DNA of 64,000 bases from contig NZ_JACBZM010000001.1 of NCBI RefSeq assembly GCF_013408525.1, positions 3,100,001-3,164,000 on the forward strand, given 5' to 3'. The position numbers and the translations under genes are program-made. The notes beneath the pieces are model-generated. The model saw only the letters and a program-made list of their open reading frames with translations. It was not told the origin of the DNA and did no database searches. This stretch comes from Nocardioides aromaticivorans. GTDB taxonomy: Bacteria; Actinomycetota; Actinomycetes; Propionibacteriales; Nocardioidaceae. Below are positions 39,003 through 48,043 of this stretch, piece by piece (the first letter of the stretch is position 1; each line of letters opens with the position of its first letter).

Positions 39003-41117
39003 ATGCTCCGTCGCATCGCCGACCTGACCTGGCGGCGGCCCCGGTCGATCCTGCTGGGCGCCCTCCTCTTCGCCGCACTCGCCGGGTTCTTCGGCCACGA
39101 CGTCGAGCACCACCTGAAGGCCGCCGGCTTCACGGACCCCGACTCCGAGAGCGAGCGCGCCGCCGCGGTCCTCCACGACGCGCTCGGGCACGGAGCCGAG
39201 CCCGGGCTCGTCGTACTCGTGCGGCCCAGGGACGGCGGTGCCCTCGACCTCAGCGACTCGACCGTGCGCGACGAGGTGCTGCGCCTGGCGGAGGAGCTGC
39301 GCGGATCGCGGTACGTCGGCCACGTGCCCGACCCGTTCGAGACGCCCGGGCTGATCGCCAGCGACGAGCGGTCCGTGCTGCTGCCGGCGCAGCTGACCAC
39401 GACGGACCTCGAGGACGAGGGCGGCCTCGCCGACGAGTCGGTGCGCCAGCGGGTCCGCTCCGACATCGTCGACGTCGGCTACGCGGGCTTCGCGCCGGGC
39501 TTCAACGAGGTCAACGACCAGACCCGGCGCGACCTCACCCGGGCCGAGCTGATCGCGTTCCCGTTGCTCGGGATCCTGCTTCTCGTCGTCTTCCGCAGCG
39601 TGGTCGCGGCGGCCGTGCCGCTGCTGCTGGGCGGCCTGTCGATCCTGGGCACCCTGCTCGCGCTGCGGATCATGGCCGCCCTCGTCGACACCTCGCTGTT
39701 CGCGCTCAACATCGCCACCGCGCTGAGCCTGGGGCTCGCCGTCGACTACGCGCTGCTGCTCGTGTCGCGGCACCGCGAGGAGGTCCTGGTCCACGGCCAC
39801 ACGCTCGAGGCGCATCGCCGGGCGGTGGCGACCGCGGGTCGGGCCAGCCTGTTCTCCGGCCTCACCGTGGCGGCCGCGATGGCGGCGCTCATGGTGATGC
39901 CGCAGCGCTTCCTCTACTCGATCGGCGCGGCGGGCGCGGCGGTCGGCGTCCTGTCGGCCGTGATGGCGGTGGTCGTCGTACCGGCCCTGCTGGCTGCGCT
40001 CGGCCCGCGCATCGACGCGCTGTCCATCCGGAAGGGTCCCTCGCTCGCCGCCACCTCGGACCGCTGGTTCCGGCTCGCGCACGCGGTCATGCGGCGGCCG
40101 GTCCTGGTCGCCGTGGCGACGACCGTGGGCCTGCTCGCGCTCGCCGCACCGCTCGTGGCGACGACGCTGACCGGGCCCAGCGCACAGGCGGTGCCGCCCG
40201 GCCAGCAGTCGTACGAGGTCAACCGTGCGATCGAGGACCAGTACGGGCGGGCGTTCACCGAGGCCACCTCGATCGTGGTGCGCGGTGACGTCGACGACGA
40301 CGCCCTGGCGGCCCTCGCGAACCGGGTCGGCGCGGTCCCGGGCGTCGAGTCGGTCGCGCCGTTCGCCCGTGCCGACGCCGATGTCGCCTGGACGACGGTG
40401 GTCCTCGACGCCCCGGCGCTCGACGAACGGGCCCAGGACGCGGTCCGCGGCATCCGCGCGGTCGACGGTCCCGGGGAGATGCTGGTGTCGGGCAACACGG
40501 CCCGCTTCATGGACGAGAAGTCCAGCCTGATCGGCCACGCGCCCCTGGTCGTCGCGCTGATCGTGCTCCTGATCGTCGTCCTGATCTTCCTGCTGACCGG
40601 CTCGGTGATCCTGCCGCTGAAGACGCTGCTGATGAACGCGCTCACCCTGGCGGCGGTCCTCGGCATCCTCGTGCTCGTCTTCGAGCGCAAGGTCGGCACC
40701 CAGCTCCTCGACTACCCCGGTCCGTACGCCGTCGAGGTGACCAGTCTCGTCTTCCTGTTCGCCGTCACCTTCGCGCTCGCGACGGACTACGCCGTGCTGG
40801 TGATGGCGCGGATCAAGGAGCTCCACGACGGCGGCCTGCCCAACGAGGAGGCGGTCGCCGAGGGCGTGGCTCGCACCGGCCGGATCATCAGCGCGGCCGC
40901 GGTGATGATCGCCGTCGTCTTCCTCGCCTTCGCGGTCAGCCCGGTCTTCTTCATGAAGCAGATCGCGGTCGCCATGGCGCTCGGCGTGCTCATCGACGCG
41001 ACCATCGTGCGGGCCCTGCTCGTGCCCGCCCTGATGCGCCTGCTGGGCGAGGCGAACTGGTGGGCGCCGGCGCCGCTGCGCCGCGTGCAGGAGCGCTTCG
41101 GCATCCGCGAGGGCTGA
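39003..41117 (+). CDS. MMPL-family RND transporter
   Basis: 704 residues in two halves, each with one membrane helix, a large extracellular loop, and a block of five helices. In the first half ATALSLGLAVDYALLLVSRHREE and in the second FALATDYAVLVMARIKEL hold the family's Asp-Tyr pairs that couple proton flow. Homologues export lipids or drugs across actinobacterial envelopes. Stands alone; a palindrome (CCCGGATCCGGG, 41135-41146) lies after the stop. Confidence 0.92.
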   Translation: MLRRIADLTWRRPRSILLGALLFAALAGFFGHDVEHHLKAAGFTDPDSESERAAAVLHDALGHGAEPGLVVLVRPRDGGALDLSDSTVRDEVLRLAEELRGSRYVGHVPDPFETPGLIASDERSVLLPAQLTTTDLEDEGGLADESVRQRVRSDIVDVGYAGFAPGFNEVNDQTRRDLTRAELIAFPLLGILLLVVFRSVVAAAVPLLLGGLSILGTLLALRIMAALVDTSLFALNIATALSLGLAVDYALLLVSRHREEVLVHGHTLEAHRRAVATAGRASLFSGLTVAAAMAALMVMPQRFLYSIGAAGAAVGVLSAVMAVVVVPALLAALGPRIDALSIRKGPSLAATSDRWFRLAHAVMRRPVLVAVATTVGLLALAAPLVATTLTGPSAQAVPPGQQSYEVNRAIEDQYGRAFTEATSIVVRGDVDDDALAALANRVGAVPGVESVAPFARADADVAWTTVVLDAPALDERAQDAVRGIRAVDGPGEMLVSGNTARFMDEKSSLIGHAPLVVALIVLLIVVLIFLLTGSVILPLKTLLMNALTLAAVLGILVLVFERKVGTQLLDYPGPYAVEVTSLVFLFAVTFALATDYAVLVMARIKELHDGGLPNEEAVAEGVARTGRIISAAAVMIAVVFLAFAVSPVFFMKQIAVAMALGVLIDATIVRALLVPALMRLLGEANWWAPAPLRRVQERFGIREG

Positions 41118-41222
41118 CCTCCGTCACGGGCGTGCCCGGATCCGGGATGTGACCCTGACCACACCCCTGCCGCTGGGACGGGTGCTTGCGCGCAGCTAGC
41201 ACCGGACCTACTCTCGGTATCC

Positions 41223-41237
41223 GCAACTCCTAGTTGC
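41223..41237. promoter_or_regulatory. Inverted repeat upstream of the alpha/beta hydrolase
   Basis: GCAACT-cct-AGTTGC is a perfect 6-3-6 repeat 43 bp before the hydrolase start, in a locally AT-richer patch. Possible operator; no regulator gene adjoins. Confidence 0.4.
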
Positions 41238-41279
41238 ACCTAAGTCGCACCAGCGTCGGTGCGCGGAATCGAGGTCACC

Positions 41280-42092
41280 ATGCTCGCCCACGAACGCATC
41301 GGATCGGGAGAACCGCTGGTCCTCGTCCACGGCATCGGACACCGCCGGCAGGCGTGGTACCCCGTGGTCGACCGGCTGGCCGAGCACCGTGAGGTGATCC
41401 TGCTCGACCTGCCGGGCCACGGCGAGTCGCCGGCCATCGTGCCCGACGGCCGGCCGATCAAGGACCAGCTGCACGACGTGCTGGTCGACTTCTTCGCCGA
41501 GCAGGGCCTCGACCGCCCGCACATCGCCGGCAACTCGCTGGGCGGCCGGATCGCCCTCGAGGCCGCCGCCGACGACCTCGTCAGCAGCGCCACGACGCTG
41601 GCCCCGGCCGGCTTCTGGCGCGGCAGCCTCGACTTCCTCTACATCCGGGCGGTGTTCGTGGCCCTGACCGGCGCCGCCACGCTGCTCGAGCCGGTCGCCC
41701 CGGCGGTCATGCGGACGGCCCCCGGCCGGGCCGCCGCGATGGGCCTGCTGATGACCCACGGCGGTCGCCTCGACGCCGAGCGCGCCCTCGGCGACGTCCG
41801 GGGCCTGATCCACGCCAAGCCGGCGCTGCGCACCATCATCGACGGCGGCGAGCCCTTCGACCGCCCGATCGACCCGTCGATCCCGGTCACCGTCGCGTGG
41901 GGCACCCGCGACCTCGTGCTGCTGCCCTACCAGGCCACGCGCGCCCGCAAGGCGCTGCCGGACGCCACGCACGTGACCCTGCCGAAGTGCGGCCACGTGC
42001 CGATGGTCGACGACGTCGACCTCGTCGTCGACGTCCTCCTCGAGGGCTCGAACCACCCGCGCCTGGGCCAGGCGCGCTACGACGTCGCCTGA
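41280..42092 (+). CDS. Alpha/beta hydrolase
   Basis: 270 residues from ATG 41280 (GTG 41259 would add seven). Oxyanion segment LVLVHGIGHRRQAW, nucleophile Ser86 in AGNSLGGR, acid in GTRDLVLLP, and His in KCGHVPMVDD complete the triad. The cap region is about 60 residues. Substrate unknown. A strong terminator follows. Confidence 0.88.
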   Translation: MLAHERIGSGEPLVLVHGIGHRRQAWYPVVDRLAEHREVILLDLPGHGESPAIVPDGRPIKDQLHDVLVDFFAEQGLDRPHIAGNSLGGRIALEAAADDLVSSATTLAPAGFWRGSLDFLYIRAVFVALTGAATLLEPVAPAVMRTAPGRAAAMGLLMTHGGRLDAERALGDVRGLIHAKPALRTIIDGGEPFDRPIDPSIPVTVAWGTRDLVLLPYQATRARKALPDATHVTLPKCGHVPMVDDVDLVVDVLLEGSNHPRLGQARYDVA

Positions 42093-42113
42093 GCCGGCCC
42101 CGCCCGCACACGC

Positions 42114-42153
42114 GCACGAGCGCCCGGACCGTCACCGGTCCGGGCGCTCGTGC
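42114..42153 (+). terminator. Terminator after the hydrolase
   Basis: Perfect 18-bp stem (arm GCACGAGCGCCCGGACCG) with a 4-nt loop, 21 bases after the stop. No T tract. Confidence 0.9.
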
Positions 42154-42224
42154 GTTCAGGCTGCGGGATACGGCGGGTGGCACGGGGCGGGTGGCGGCAC
42201 TCCGCCGTCCACTACGTTGAGCCC

Positions 42225-42668
42225 GTGGCCACACCCGAGGAAGTCACCGCCCACGTGCGGACCATGATCCCGATCTTCGACGCCATGCAGGTGGAGATCG
42301 TCGAGGCCGGCCGGACCACGGTCGCCGCACGACTCCCTTCGGGTCCGAACGTCAACCACTTCGGCACGACCTACGCCGGGTCGCTGTTCTCCGTCGCCGA
42401 GGTGCTCGGCGGGGTCTACGCCAGCACGTCGCTCGTGCTCGAGGGCGCCGTACCGCTGGTCAAGCAGGTGACCATCGACTTCCTGCGCCCGGCGACGACC
42501 GACGTCGTCGCCCGCGCCACCCTCAGCGAGGAGACGATCGCCCGCGTGCTGGCGGAGACCGAGGCGACCGGCAAGTCCGACTTCGTGCTGGACGCCGACG
42601 TCACGGACGAGCAGGGCACCGTCGTCGCCCGGACCCACGGCCTCTACCAGCTGCGCCGACTGGGCTGA
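42225..42668 (+). CDS. Hotdog-fold thioesterase-like protein (DUF4442/YiiD-C type)
   Basis: 147 residues from GTG 42225. PNVNHFGTTYAGSLFSVAEVLGG is the hotdog helix and preceding turn, with PLVKQVTIDFLRPATTDVVARATL as following strands, as in DUF4442/PaaI-like acyl-CoA thioesterases. Thr/Tyr/Ala replace part of the usual catalytic pattern, so activity is unproven. Confidence 0.78.
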   Translation: MATPEEVTAHVRTMIPIFDAMQVEIVEAGRTTVAARLPSGPNVNHFGTTYAGSLFSVAEVLGGVYASTSLVLEGAVPLVKQVTIDFLRPATTDVVARATLSEETIARVLAETEATGKSDFVLDADVTDEQGTVVARTHGLYQLRRLG

Positions 42669-42799
42669 GGGGACCGTCCGACCGGGCCCCGAGGACTCAG
42701 GTCCAAGGTCCCGGTGCCGATTCCGGTCTCGACTCCCGCGCGCTTGTTACCGGAAGCGATAACCTGACGCCGGAGGGAACGCAGGGGAGGGGACACCTG

Positions 42800-44365
42800 A
42801 TGGACCTGGAGCTGCCGCCAGAGGCGCGCGCACTGCTGGACGCGATGGTCGCCATCGGGTCCGACCTGGACCTGCGCGGCGTGCTGACGCGGATCGTCGA
42901 GGCCTCGTGCCGCCTCACCGATGCCGAGTACGGCGTCCTGGGCATCGTCGACGACGAGGGGTCCTTCATCGACCTGGTCCCCAACGAGGCGGTCGCGACG
43001 CAGTTCGCCGGGATCGGCCGGATGCCCGAGGGCCACGGCCTGCTCGGGCTGGTGCCGCGCGAGCGGCGCGCCATCCGCGTCGACCACGTGGCCGACCACC
43101 CCGTCTCCACCGGGCAGTTCCCGCCCACGCACCCCCTGGTCGACAGCTTCCTCGGCGCGCCCGTCCTCGTCGGCGACCAGGCGTTCGGGCACCTCTACCT
43201 CGGCAACAAGCGCGGCGGCGAGGGGTTCACCACGACCGACCAGGCCCTGGTCGAGGCGCTCGCCCGCGCCGCCGGCGTCATGATCGACAACGCGCGCACC
43301 TTCGAGCAGGTCGAGTGGCGGCGCCGCTGGGTGGCCAGCACCGCCGAGGTCGGCAGCGACGTCTCCGGCACCCTGCGCGTGCAGGAGGCTCTCGACGAGC
43401 TGGTGGTGTCGCTGCGGGAGCTGTGCGGCGCTCGGCTGGTCGCCTACGTGCGTCGTGACGGCGAGCTCCTCGAGATCCGTCAGGTCGCCGGCGAGGGCGA
43501 CGCCGCGGCCGTCGCCGAGCGGCTCAGCGCCGAGATCCGCGACGTCGACGGCTCGGGCGTCCCCACCCGGATCCACGCCGGTCCGGGGCGGGCCACGCTC
43601 GTCGTACCCGTGCAGACCCGGCTGGCCGGCTCCGGGGTGATCATCGTCGAGGAGGCCGAGGAGAGCCCGTCGCTGCGGGGGATCATGCTCGACCTCGTGG
43701 CCGTGACCGCCGTGCAGGTCGGCCTGATCCTCGATCGTGACCAGGCCCTTCGCGACCGCGCCCAGCTGCTCGTCGCCAAGGACCGCGACCGGATCGCTCG
43801 CGACCTCCACGACCTCGTCATCCAGCGGCTCTTCGCCACGGGGATGCAGTTGCAGGGTGCGCGCGACCTCGACGCCTCCGCGCTGCGCAGCCGGGTCGAC
43901 GGCGCCGTCGCCGAGCTCGACGTGGCGATCAAGGAGCTGCGCGCCGCGATCTTCGAGCTCGGCACCGGATCGGGGCGACCGCTGCTCGACGAGGTCCGCT
44001 CGCTGCTCGGCGAGTACGCCGGCATCCTCGGCTTCCAGCCGGTGCTGAGGGTCTCGGGGCCGGTCGACCGCGCGCTCGTGCCCGAGGCGGGGACCCACGT
44101 GCTGACCACGCTGCGCGAGGCGCTGTCCAACGTCGCCCGGCACGCCGGGGCCTCGTCGGTCTCGGTGGAGCTCACCGCCTCGTCGGCGTGGTTCCGGGTG
44201 CGCGTGACCGACGACGGCGTGGGCTTCGACCCCGACCGCGTCGTCAAGGGCCACGGCACCGGCAACATCCGGGCCCGCGCCGCGGACCTCGGCGGTCACG
44301 TCACGGTGACCTCGTCGCCCGGTGCCGGCACCGTCCTGGAGTGGGTCATCCCGGCGGTGGGCTGA
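42800..44365 (+). CDS. GAF-domain sensor histidine kinase (DevS/NarL-type partner class)
   Basis: 521 residues; GGGAGGGG precedes ATG 42800. Two GAF domains (about 25-170 and 185-310), then HisKA_3 with phospho-acceptor His337 in RIARDLHDLVIQRLF, and an ATPase domain with ALSNVARHAGA (N box) and DDGVGFDP (G1). Layout equals that of DevS/DosS oxygen sensors. No response regulator gene is adjacent, so it is an orphan kinase here. Its last 20 bases overlap the convergent small gene at the end of the flagellar operon. Confidence 0.9.
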   Translation: MDLELPPEARALLDAMVAIGSDLDLRGVLTRIVEASCRLTDAEYGVLGIVDDEGSFIDLVPNEAVATQFAGIGRMPEGHGLLGLVPRERRAIRVDHVADHPVSTGQFPPTHPLVDSFLGAPVLVGDQAFGHLYLGNKRGGEGFTTTDQALVEALARAAGVMIDNARTFEQVEWRRRWVASTAEVGSDVSGTLRVQEALDELVVSLRELCGARLVAYVRRDGELLEIRQVAGEGDAAAVAERLSAEIRDVDGSGVPTRIHAGPGRATLVVPVQTRLAGSGVIIVEEAEESPSLRGIMLDLVAVTAVQVGLILDRDQALRDRAQLLVAKDRDRIARDLHDLVIQRLFATGMQLQGARDLDASALRSRVDGAVAELDVAIKELRAAIFELGTGSGRPLLDEVRSLLGEYAGILGFQPVLRVSGPVDRALVPEAGTHVLTTLREALSNVARHAGASSVSVELTASSAWFRVRVTDDGVGFDPDRVVKGHGTGNIRARAADLGGHVTVTSSPGAGTVLEWVIPAVG

Positions 44366-44639
44366 CCTCCGGGTCTGCCTGGTCCGGGATCTCGGCGGTC
44401 TCGACCGCCGGTGTCGCGGGCTCGCCGGCCACCAGCGGCCACGCCGCCCGTAGCACCGCCATCAGCGCCGTGCAGCCGGCCAGGACGACCACGAAGCGCA
44501 CCAGTGCCTGGTCCGGCGTGAGCAGTCCCTGCCCCGCCCGGTACGCCGCCGGCGCGGACACGACCGCGGCGACGAACAGCACCCGCAGGTCGATGAGGGC
44601 GGGCGTGTCCGGCACCGGCCGGCGCTTGCGCGCGCTCAC
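44346..44639 (-). CDS. Small two-helix membrane protein at the end of the flagellar operon
   Basis: 97 residues from GTG 44639, overlapping the flhA stop (GTGA). A basic N-terminus (SARKRRPVPDTP) precedes two hydrophobic segments (VLFVAAVVSAPAAY and FVVVLAGCTALMAVLRAAWPLV); the tail is acidic and Pro-rich. No family recognised. Coupling to flhA suggests a link with the export gate, but the role is unknown. Confidence 0.6.
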   Translation of the reverse strand: MSARKRRPVPDTPALIDLRVLFVAAVVSAPAAYRAGQGLLTPDQALVRFVVVLAGCTALMAVLRAAWPLVAGEPATPAVETAEIPDQADPEVSPPPG

Positions 44640-46705
44640 GGGTGGGCCCCTGCCGCGAGCAGCGCGGGATGCGCGCCGCTGGCACCGACCACCCCGACGG
44701 AGCGGACCTCGCGTGCGGCCCCGAGCTCGGAGTAGGCGAGCACGGGGAGCCGGTCGACGGCAGGTGCGACGAGGCGTCGTACCGCGGCGCGGATCTGGGG
44801 CGCGCAGACCAGGACCGGCCGCACGCCGTTGTTCTCGGCGGCCTGGGCGGCCTGGACGAGGCCGAGCAGCACGTTCTGCGCGGTCTCGGGATCGAGCACG
44901 ATCACGGATCCCTGCTCGGTCGGCCGCAGCCCCTCGAGCATCTGCTGCTCCAGGACCGGCTCGAGGCTGATCGCGTGCAGGGCGCCGTCGATGACGTACG
45001 GCGCGGCGAGCGACGGGTCGAGCGCGGCACGGGCCGCCTCGACCAGGCCGTCGTGGTCCTTGGACACCGCGGCGCGCACGGACAGCGCCTCGAAGATCGA
45101 GACCAGGTCGCGGATCGGGATCCGCTCCTCGAGCAGGGAGCGCAGCACGCGCTGCACCTCGCCGAGGGGGAGCTGGGTCGGCGTGAGCTCCTCGATCACC
45201 ACCGGGTGGCTGCGCTTGACGATGTCGGTGAGCAGGCGGACGTCCTCGCGGCCGAGCAGGCGGCTGGCGTGGTGGTGCACGACCTCGGACAGGTGCGTGG
45301 TGACGACCGACGCCCGGTCGACCACGGTCGCGCCGCCGATCTCGGCCTGGTGCCGCAGCTCGGCCGGGATCCACTTCGCCTCGAGGCCGAAGACCGGCTC
45401 CTGCGTGGGCGTTCCGGGCAGCGAGCCGAGGAAGTCGCCGATCGCGAGCACGGTCCCGCGCGGCGCCTCGCCGCGCGCGACCTCGGCGCCGAAGAGCGTG
45501 ATCGCGTAGGTATTCGGCGGCAGCTCGAGGTTGTCGCGGGTGCGGACCGGCGGGATCACGATGCCGAGCTCGCCGGCCACCTTGCGGCGCAGCGCCTTGA
45601 CCCGGTCGAGCAGGTCGCCGCCGGTTCGGGTGTCGACGAGGTCGATCAGGTCGGCCGACAGCTCGAGCCCCAGCGGGTCGACCCGGATCTCCGCGACCAG
45701 GGCCTCGGGGGAGTCCGGCGACTCGACGAGCTCCGCCGCGGCGGCGGCCTCCGTCGTCGTACTCGCGGCCGAGTCGTCGATCCGGCTGGCCGCGATCAGC
45801 ATCGCGCCTCCGGCGACGAGGAAGGGGAGCTTGGGCAGGCCGGGGATCACGCACAGCGCGAGCGCGCCGAAGCCGGCGACGCGCAGCGGCATCTTCCGGG
45901 CGAAGATCTGGCCGACGATGTCGGAGCCCATGTCGGAGTCGGCGACCGAGCGGGTCACGATCAGGCCGGTCGCGACGCTGAGGAGCAGGGCCGGGATCTG
46001 CGAGACCAGGCCGTCGCCGATGGACAGCAGCGAGTAGGTGTTGATGGCGTCGCCGAACGGCATGCCGTACTGCGCGACGCCGATCGCGAAGCCGCCCAGC
46101 AGGTTGACCAGCGTGATCACGATGGCCGCGATGGCGTCACCCTTCACGAACTTGGACGCGCCGTCCATCGCACCGTGGAAGTCCGCCTCCGCGTGCACCT
46201 CGGCCCGCCGCCGCCGCGCCTCCTCCTCGTCGATGAGCCCGGAGTTGAGGTCGGCGTCGATCGCCATCTGCTTGCCGGGCATCGCGTCGAGGGTGAACCG
46301 CGCCCCCACCTCGGCGACGCGGCCGGCGCCGTTGGTGATGACGACGAACTGGATGACGAGCAGGATCGAGAAGACGATCAGGCCGACGATGAGGGAGCCG
46401 CCGACGACGAAGTGCCCGAACGTGTCGATCACCTTGCCGGCGTACCCGTCCAGCAGGACCAGCCGGGTCGCGCTCACGTTGAGGGCCAGCCGGAAGAGGG
46501 TCATCACCAGGATCACCGACGGGAAGGCGGCGAAGTCGAGCGGGCGGTGGATGAACATCGCGACCATCAGGACCAGCAGCGCACCGGTGATGTTGAGGGC
46601 GATCAGCAGGTCGAGCATCATCGCCGGCAGCGGGACCACCAGCATGACGACGATGAGCACGATGCCGAGGGGCACGCCGAGCTTCGTCAGCGACTTCACG
46701 GGCAT
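44636..46705 (-). CDS. flhA: Flagellar export gate protein FlhA
   Basis: 689 residues. Eight N-terminal membrane helices with RLALNVSATRLVL and the FHIPEP-like cytoplasmic loop region (FVVITNGAGRVAEVGARFTLDAMPGKQMAIDADLNSG). The C-terminal cytoplasmic domain starts near residue 330. Central component of flagellar type III secretion with FliPQR/FlhB. It is separated from flhB by 219 bp that hold a palindromic repeat element. Confidence 0.97.
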   Translation of the reverse strand: MPVKSLTKLGVPLGIVLIVVMLVVPLPAMMLDLLIALNITGALLVLMVAMFIHRPLDFAAFPSVILVMTLFRLALNVSATRLVLLDGYAGKVIDTFGHFVVGGSLIVGLIVFSILLVIQFVVITNGAGRVAEVGARFTLDAMPGKQMAIDADLNSGLIDEEEARRRRAEVHAEADFHGAMDGASKFVKGDAIAAIVITLVNLLGGFAIGVAQYGMPFGDAINTYSLLSIGDGLVSQIPALLLSVATGLIVTRSVADSDMGSDIVGQIFARKMPLRVAGFGALALCVIPGLPKLPFLVAGGAMLIAASRIDDSAASTTTEAAAAAELVESPDSPEALVAEIRVDPLGLELSADLIDLVDTRTGGDLLDRVKALRRKVAGELGIVIPPVRTRDNLELPPNTYAITLFGAEVARGEAPRGTVLAIGDFLGSLPGTPTQEPVFGLEAKWIPAELRHQAEIGGATVVDRASVVTTHLSEVVHHHASRLLGREDVRLLTDIVKRSHPVVIEELTPTQLPLGEVQRVLRSLLEERIPIRDLVSIFEALSVRAAVSKDHDGLVEAARAALDPSLAAPYVIDGALHAISLEPVLEQQMLEGLRPTEQGSVIVLDPETAQNVLLGLVQAAQAAENNGVRPVLVCAPQIRAAVRRLVAPAVDRLPVLAYSELGAAREVRSVGVVGASGAHPALLAAGAHP

Positions 46706-46823
46706 GGGGCGTTCGGGCCTCTCACGACAGAGCGAGCGCCGTCCGTGGCACTACGAGTGGCGCCGTCCTGTCGCCGGGGGTCTGATCGGCAGGGTGGGGC
46801 TGGGGATGAGGGGTTGACGCCCT

Positions 46824-46917
46824 GCAGGAATCCCCGCCGGAGCGGGGAAACTCGCGGTTGATGACGGATGCAACCGTCAACAAGCGCAGGAATCCCCGCT
46901 CAGCCGGGGATTCCTGC
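46824..46917. repeat. Palindromic repeat element between flhB and flhA
   Basis: Three hairpins in 94 bp: TCCCCGC-cgga-GCGGGGA (46831-46848), CGGTTG-N10-CAACCG (46855-46876), and a 13-bp stem GCAGGAATCCCCG (46886-46898 with 46905-46917). The 14-mer GCAGGAATCCCCGC occurs at both ends of the element (46824 and 46886). The middle reads GGGGAAACTCGCGGTT, resembling GACGAAACTCACGCTT of the cassette A repeats. May act as a processing or termination site within the operon. Confidence 0.8.
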
Positions 46918-46924
46918 ACCCCCT

Positions 46925-48043
46925 TCACCCCCGCCGCCGAGCTCGGGCCACGACCTCCGGCAGCTCATCGGTACGACGAGGGGTGCGGTGCTCCCCGCCG
47001 TACTGGCCCGCGTTCCGGCGGCTCAGCACGAACGCCAGCACCTGCGCGACGGCCGCCCACAGCTCGCGGGGGATCTCCTGGCCCACCTGGCAGTGGCGGT
47101 AGATCGCGCGGGCGAGGGGCACGTCCTGGACGAGCGGGATCCGCTCCTCGGCGGCGCGCTCGCGGATCCGGGCGGCGATGGCGCCGGCGCCGCGGGCGAC
47201 GACCCGGGGGGCGCCCTGCTCGGGGTCGTACCGCAGCGCCACCGCGACGTGGGTCGGGTTGACGAGCAGCACGTCGGCGGTGCCGACGTCGGCGATCATC
47301 CGGTTGCGGGCGGCGGCGAGCTGGCGGCTGCGGATGGCGCCCTTGAGCATCGGGTCGCCCTCCGCCTGCTTGTGCTCCTGCTTGATCTCGCTGTGGCTCA
47401 TCCGGGTCTGCTTGCCGATCCGGCGGCGCATCATCGCGTAGTCGGCGGCGGCCATGACCAGGCCCGCCACGGCGACCGTGGTCAGCAGGTGCGAGACCTC
47501 CGCGGTCGCGGTCGCGATCACCGTCTGGATGGGCAGCAGCCCTCCGACGAGCGGCATGATCGAGCGGATGGCGCCCCACGCGAGGAGCCCGACGACGGTG
47601 CTCTTCCCGAGCACCTTCACGCCCTCCCACAGGGCGTGCGGGCCGAACAGCCGCTTCGCGCCCTGGAACGGGTTGAGCTTCTTCGGGTCCGGCTTCGCGA
47701 GCTTGGGGGAGAGGTAGAAGCCGCCCTGCGCCAGCGCGGACACGACGCCGACGACCAGCACCATCGAGCCGAGCACGACCAGGGTGATCAGCACGTGGCG
47801 CGCCGCGTCGCCGAGCATGCCCAGCGCCAGCGGGATCGAGGGCTGCTCGGCCGCGCGCAGGTGGGTGCTCATCATGGTCCGCAGGGCGTCGCCCTCGCGG
47901 TCGAGCAGCGGGCCCATCGCGAGCGTGACGACGAGCAGGCCGAGCCAGCCGCCGAGCTCGGGCGTGCGGGGGACCTGGCCGTCCTTGCGGGCCTGCTTCT
48001 TCCGCTTCGGTGTGGGCTTCTCGGTCTTCTCCTGGTCGCTCAT
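46925..48043 (-). CDS. flhB: Flagellar biosynthesis protein FlhB
   Basis: 372 residues. N-terminal EKTEKPTPKRKKQARKDGQV is the family hallmark; four membrane helices; cytoplasmic autocleavage motif NPTH at 262-265. It switches export specificity from hook to filament together with FliK. ATG 48043 overlaps the fliR stop. C-terminal tail is long and basic (RRTDELPEVVARARRRG). Confidence 0.97.
   Translation of the reverse strand: MSDQEKTEKPTPKRKKQARKDGQVPRTPELGGWLGLLVVTLAMGPLLDREGDALRTMMSTHLRAAEQPSIPLALGMLGDAARHVLITLVVLGSMVLVVGVVSALAQGGFYLSPKLAKPDPKKLNPFQGAKRLFGPHALWEGVKVLGKSTVVGLLAWGAIRSIMPLVGGLLPIQTVIATATAEVSHLLTTVAVAGLVMAAADYAMMRRRIGKQTRMSHSEIKQEHKQAEGDPMLKGAIRSRQLAAARNRMIADVGTADVLLVNPTHVAVALRYDPEQGAPRVVARGAGAIAARIRERAAEERIPLVQDVPLARAIYRHCQVGQEIPRELWAAVAQVLAFVLSRRNAGQYGGEHRTPRRTDELPEVVARARRRG

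Noticed and set aside
44346..44365. Frameshift or misassembly at the tail-to-tail overlap of the histidine kinase and the small membrane gene
   Set aside because: Both frames are intact with sensible C-termini; short convergent overlaps are common in this dense genome (another of 62 bp lies at 13484-13545).
46722..46928. Possible 68-residue gene on the minus strand in the flhB-flhA gap
   Set aside because: The frame is made of the hairpin repeats and has no ribosome-binding site or recognisable protein features.
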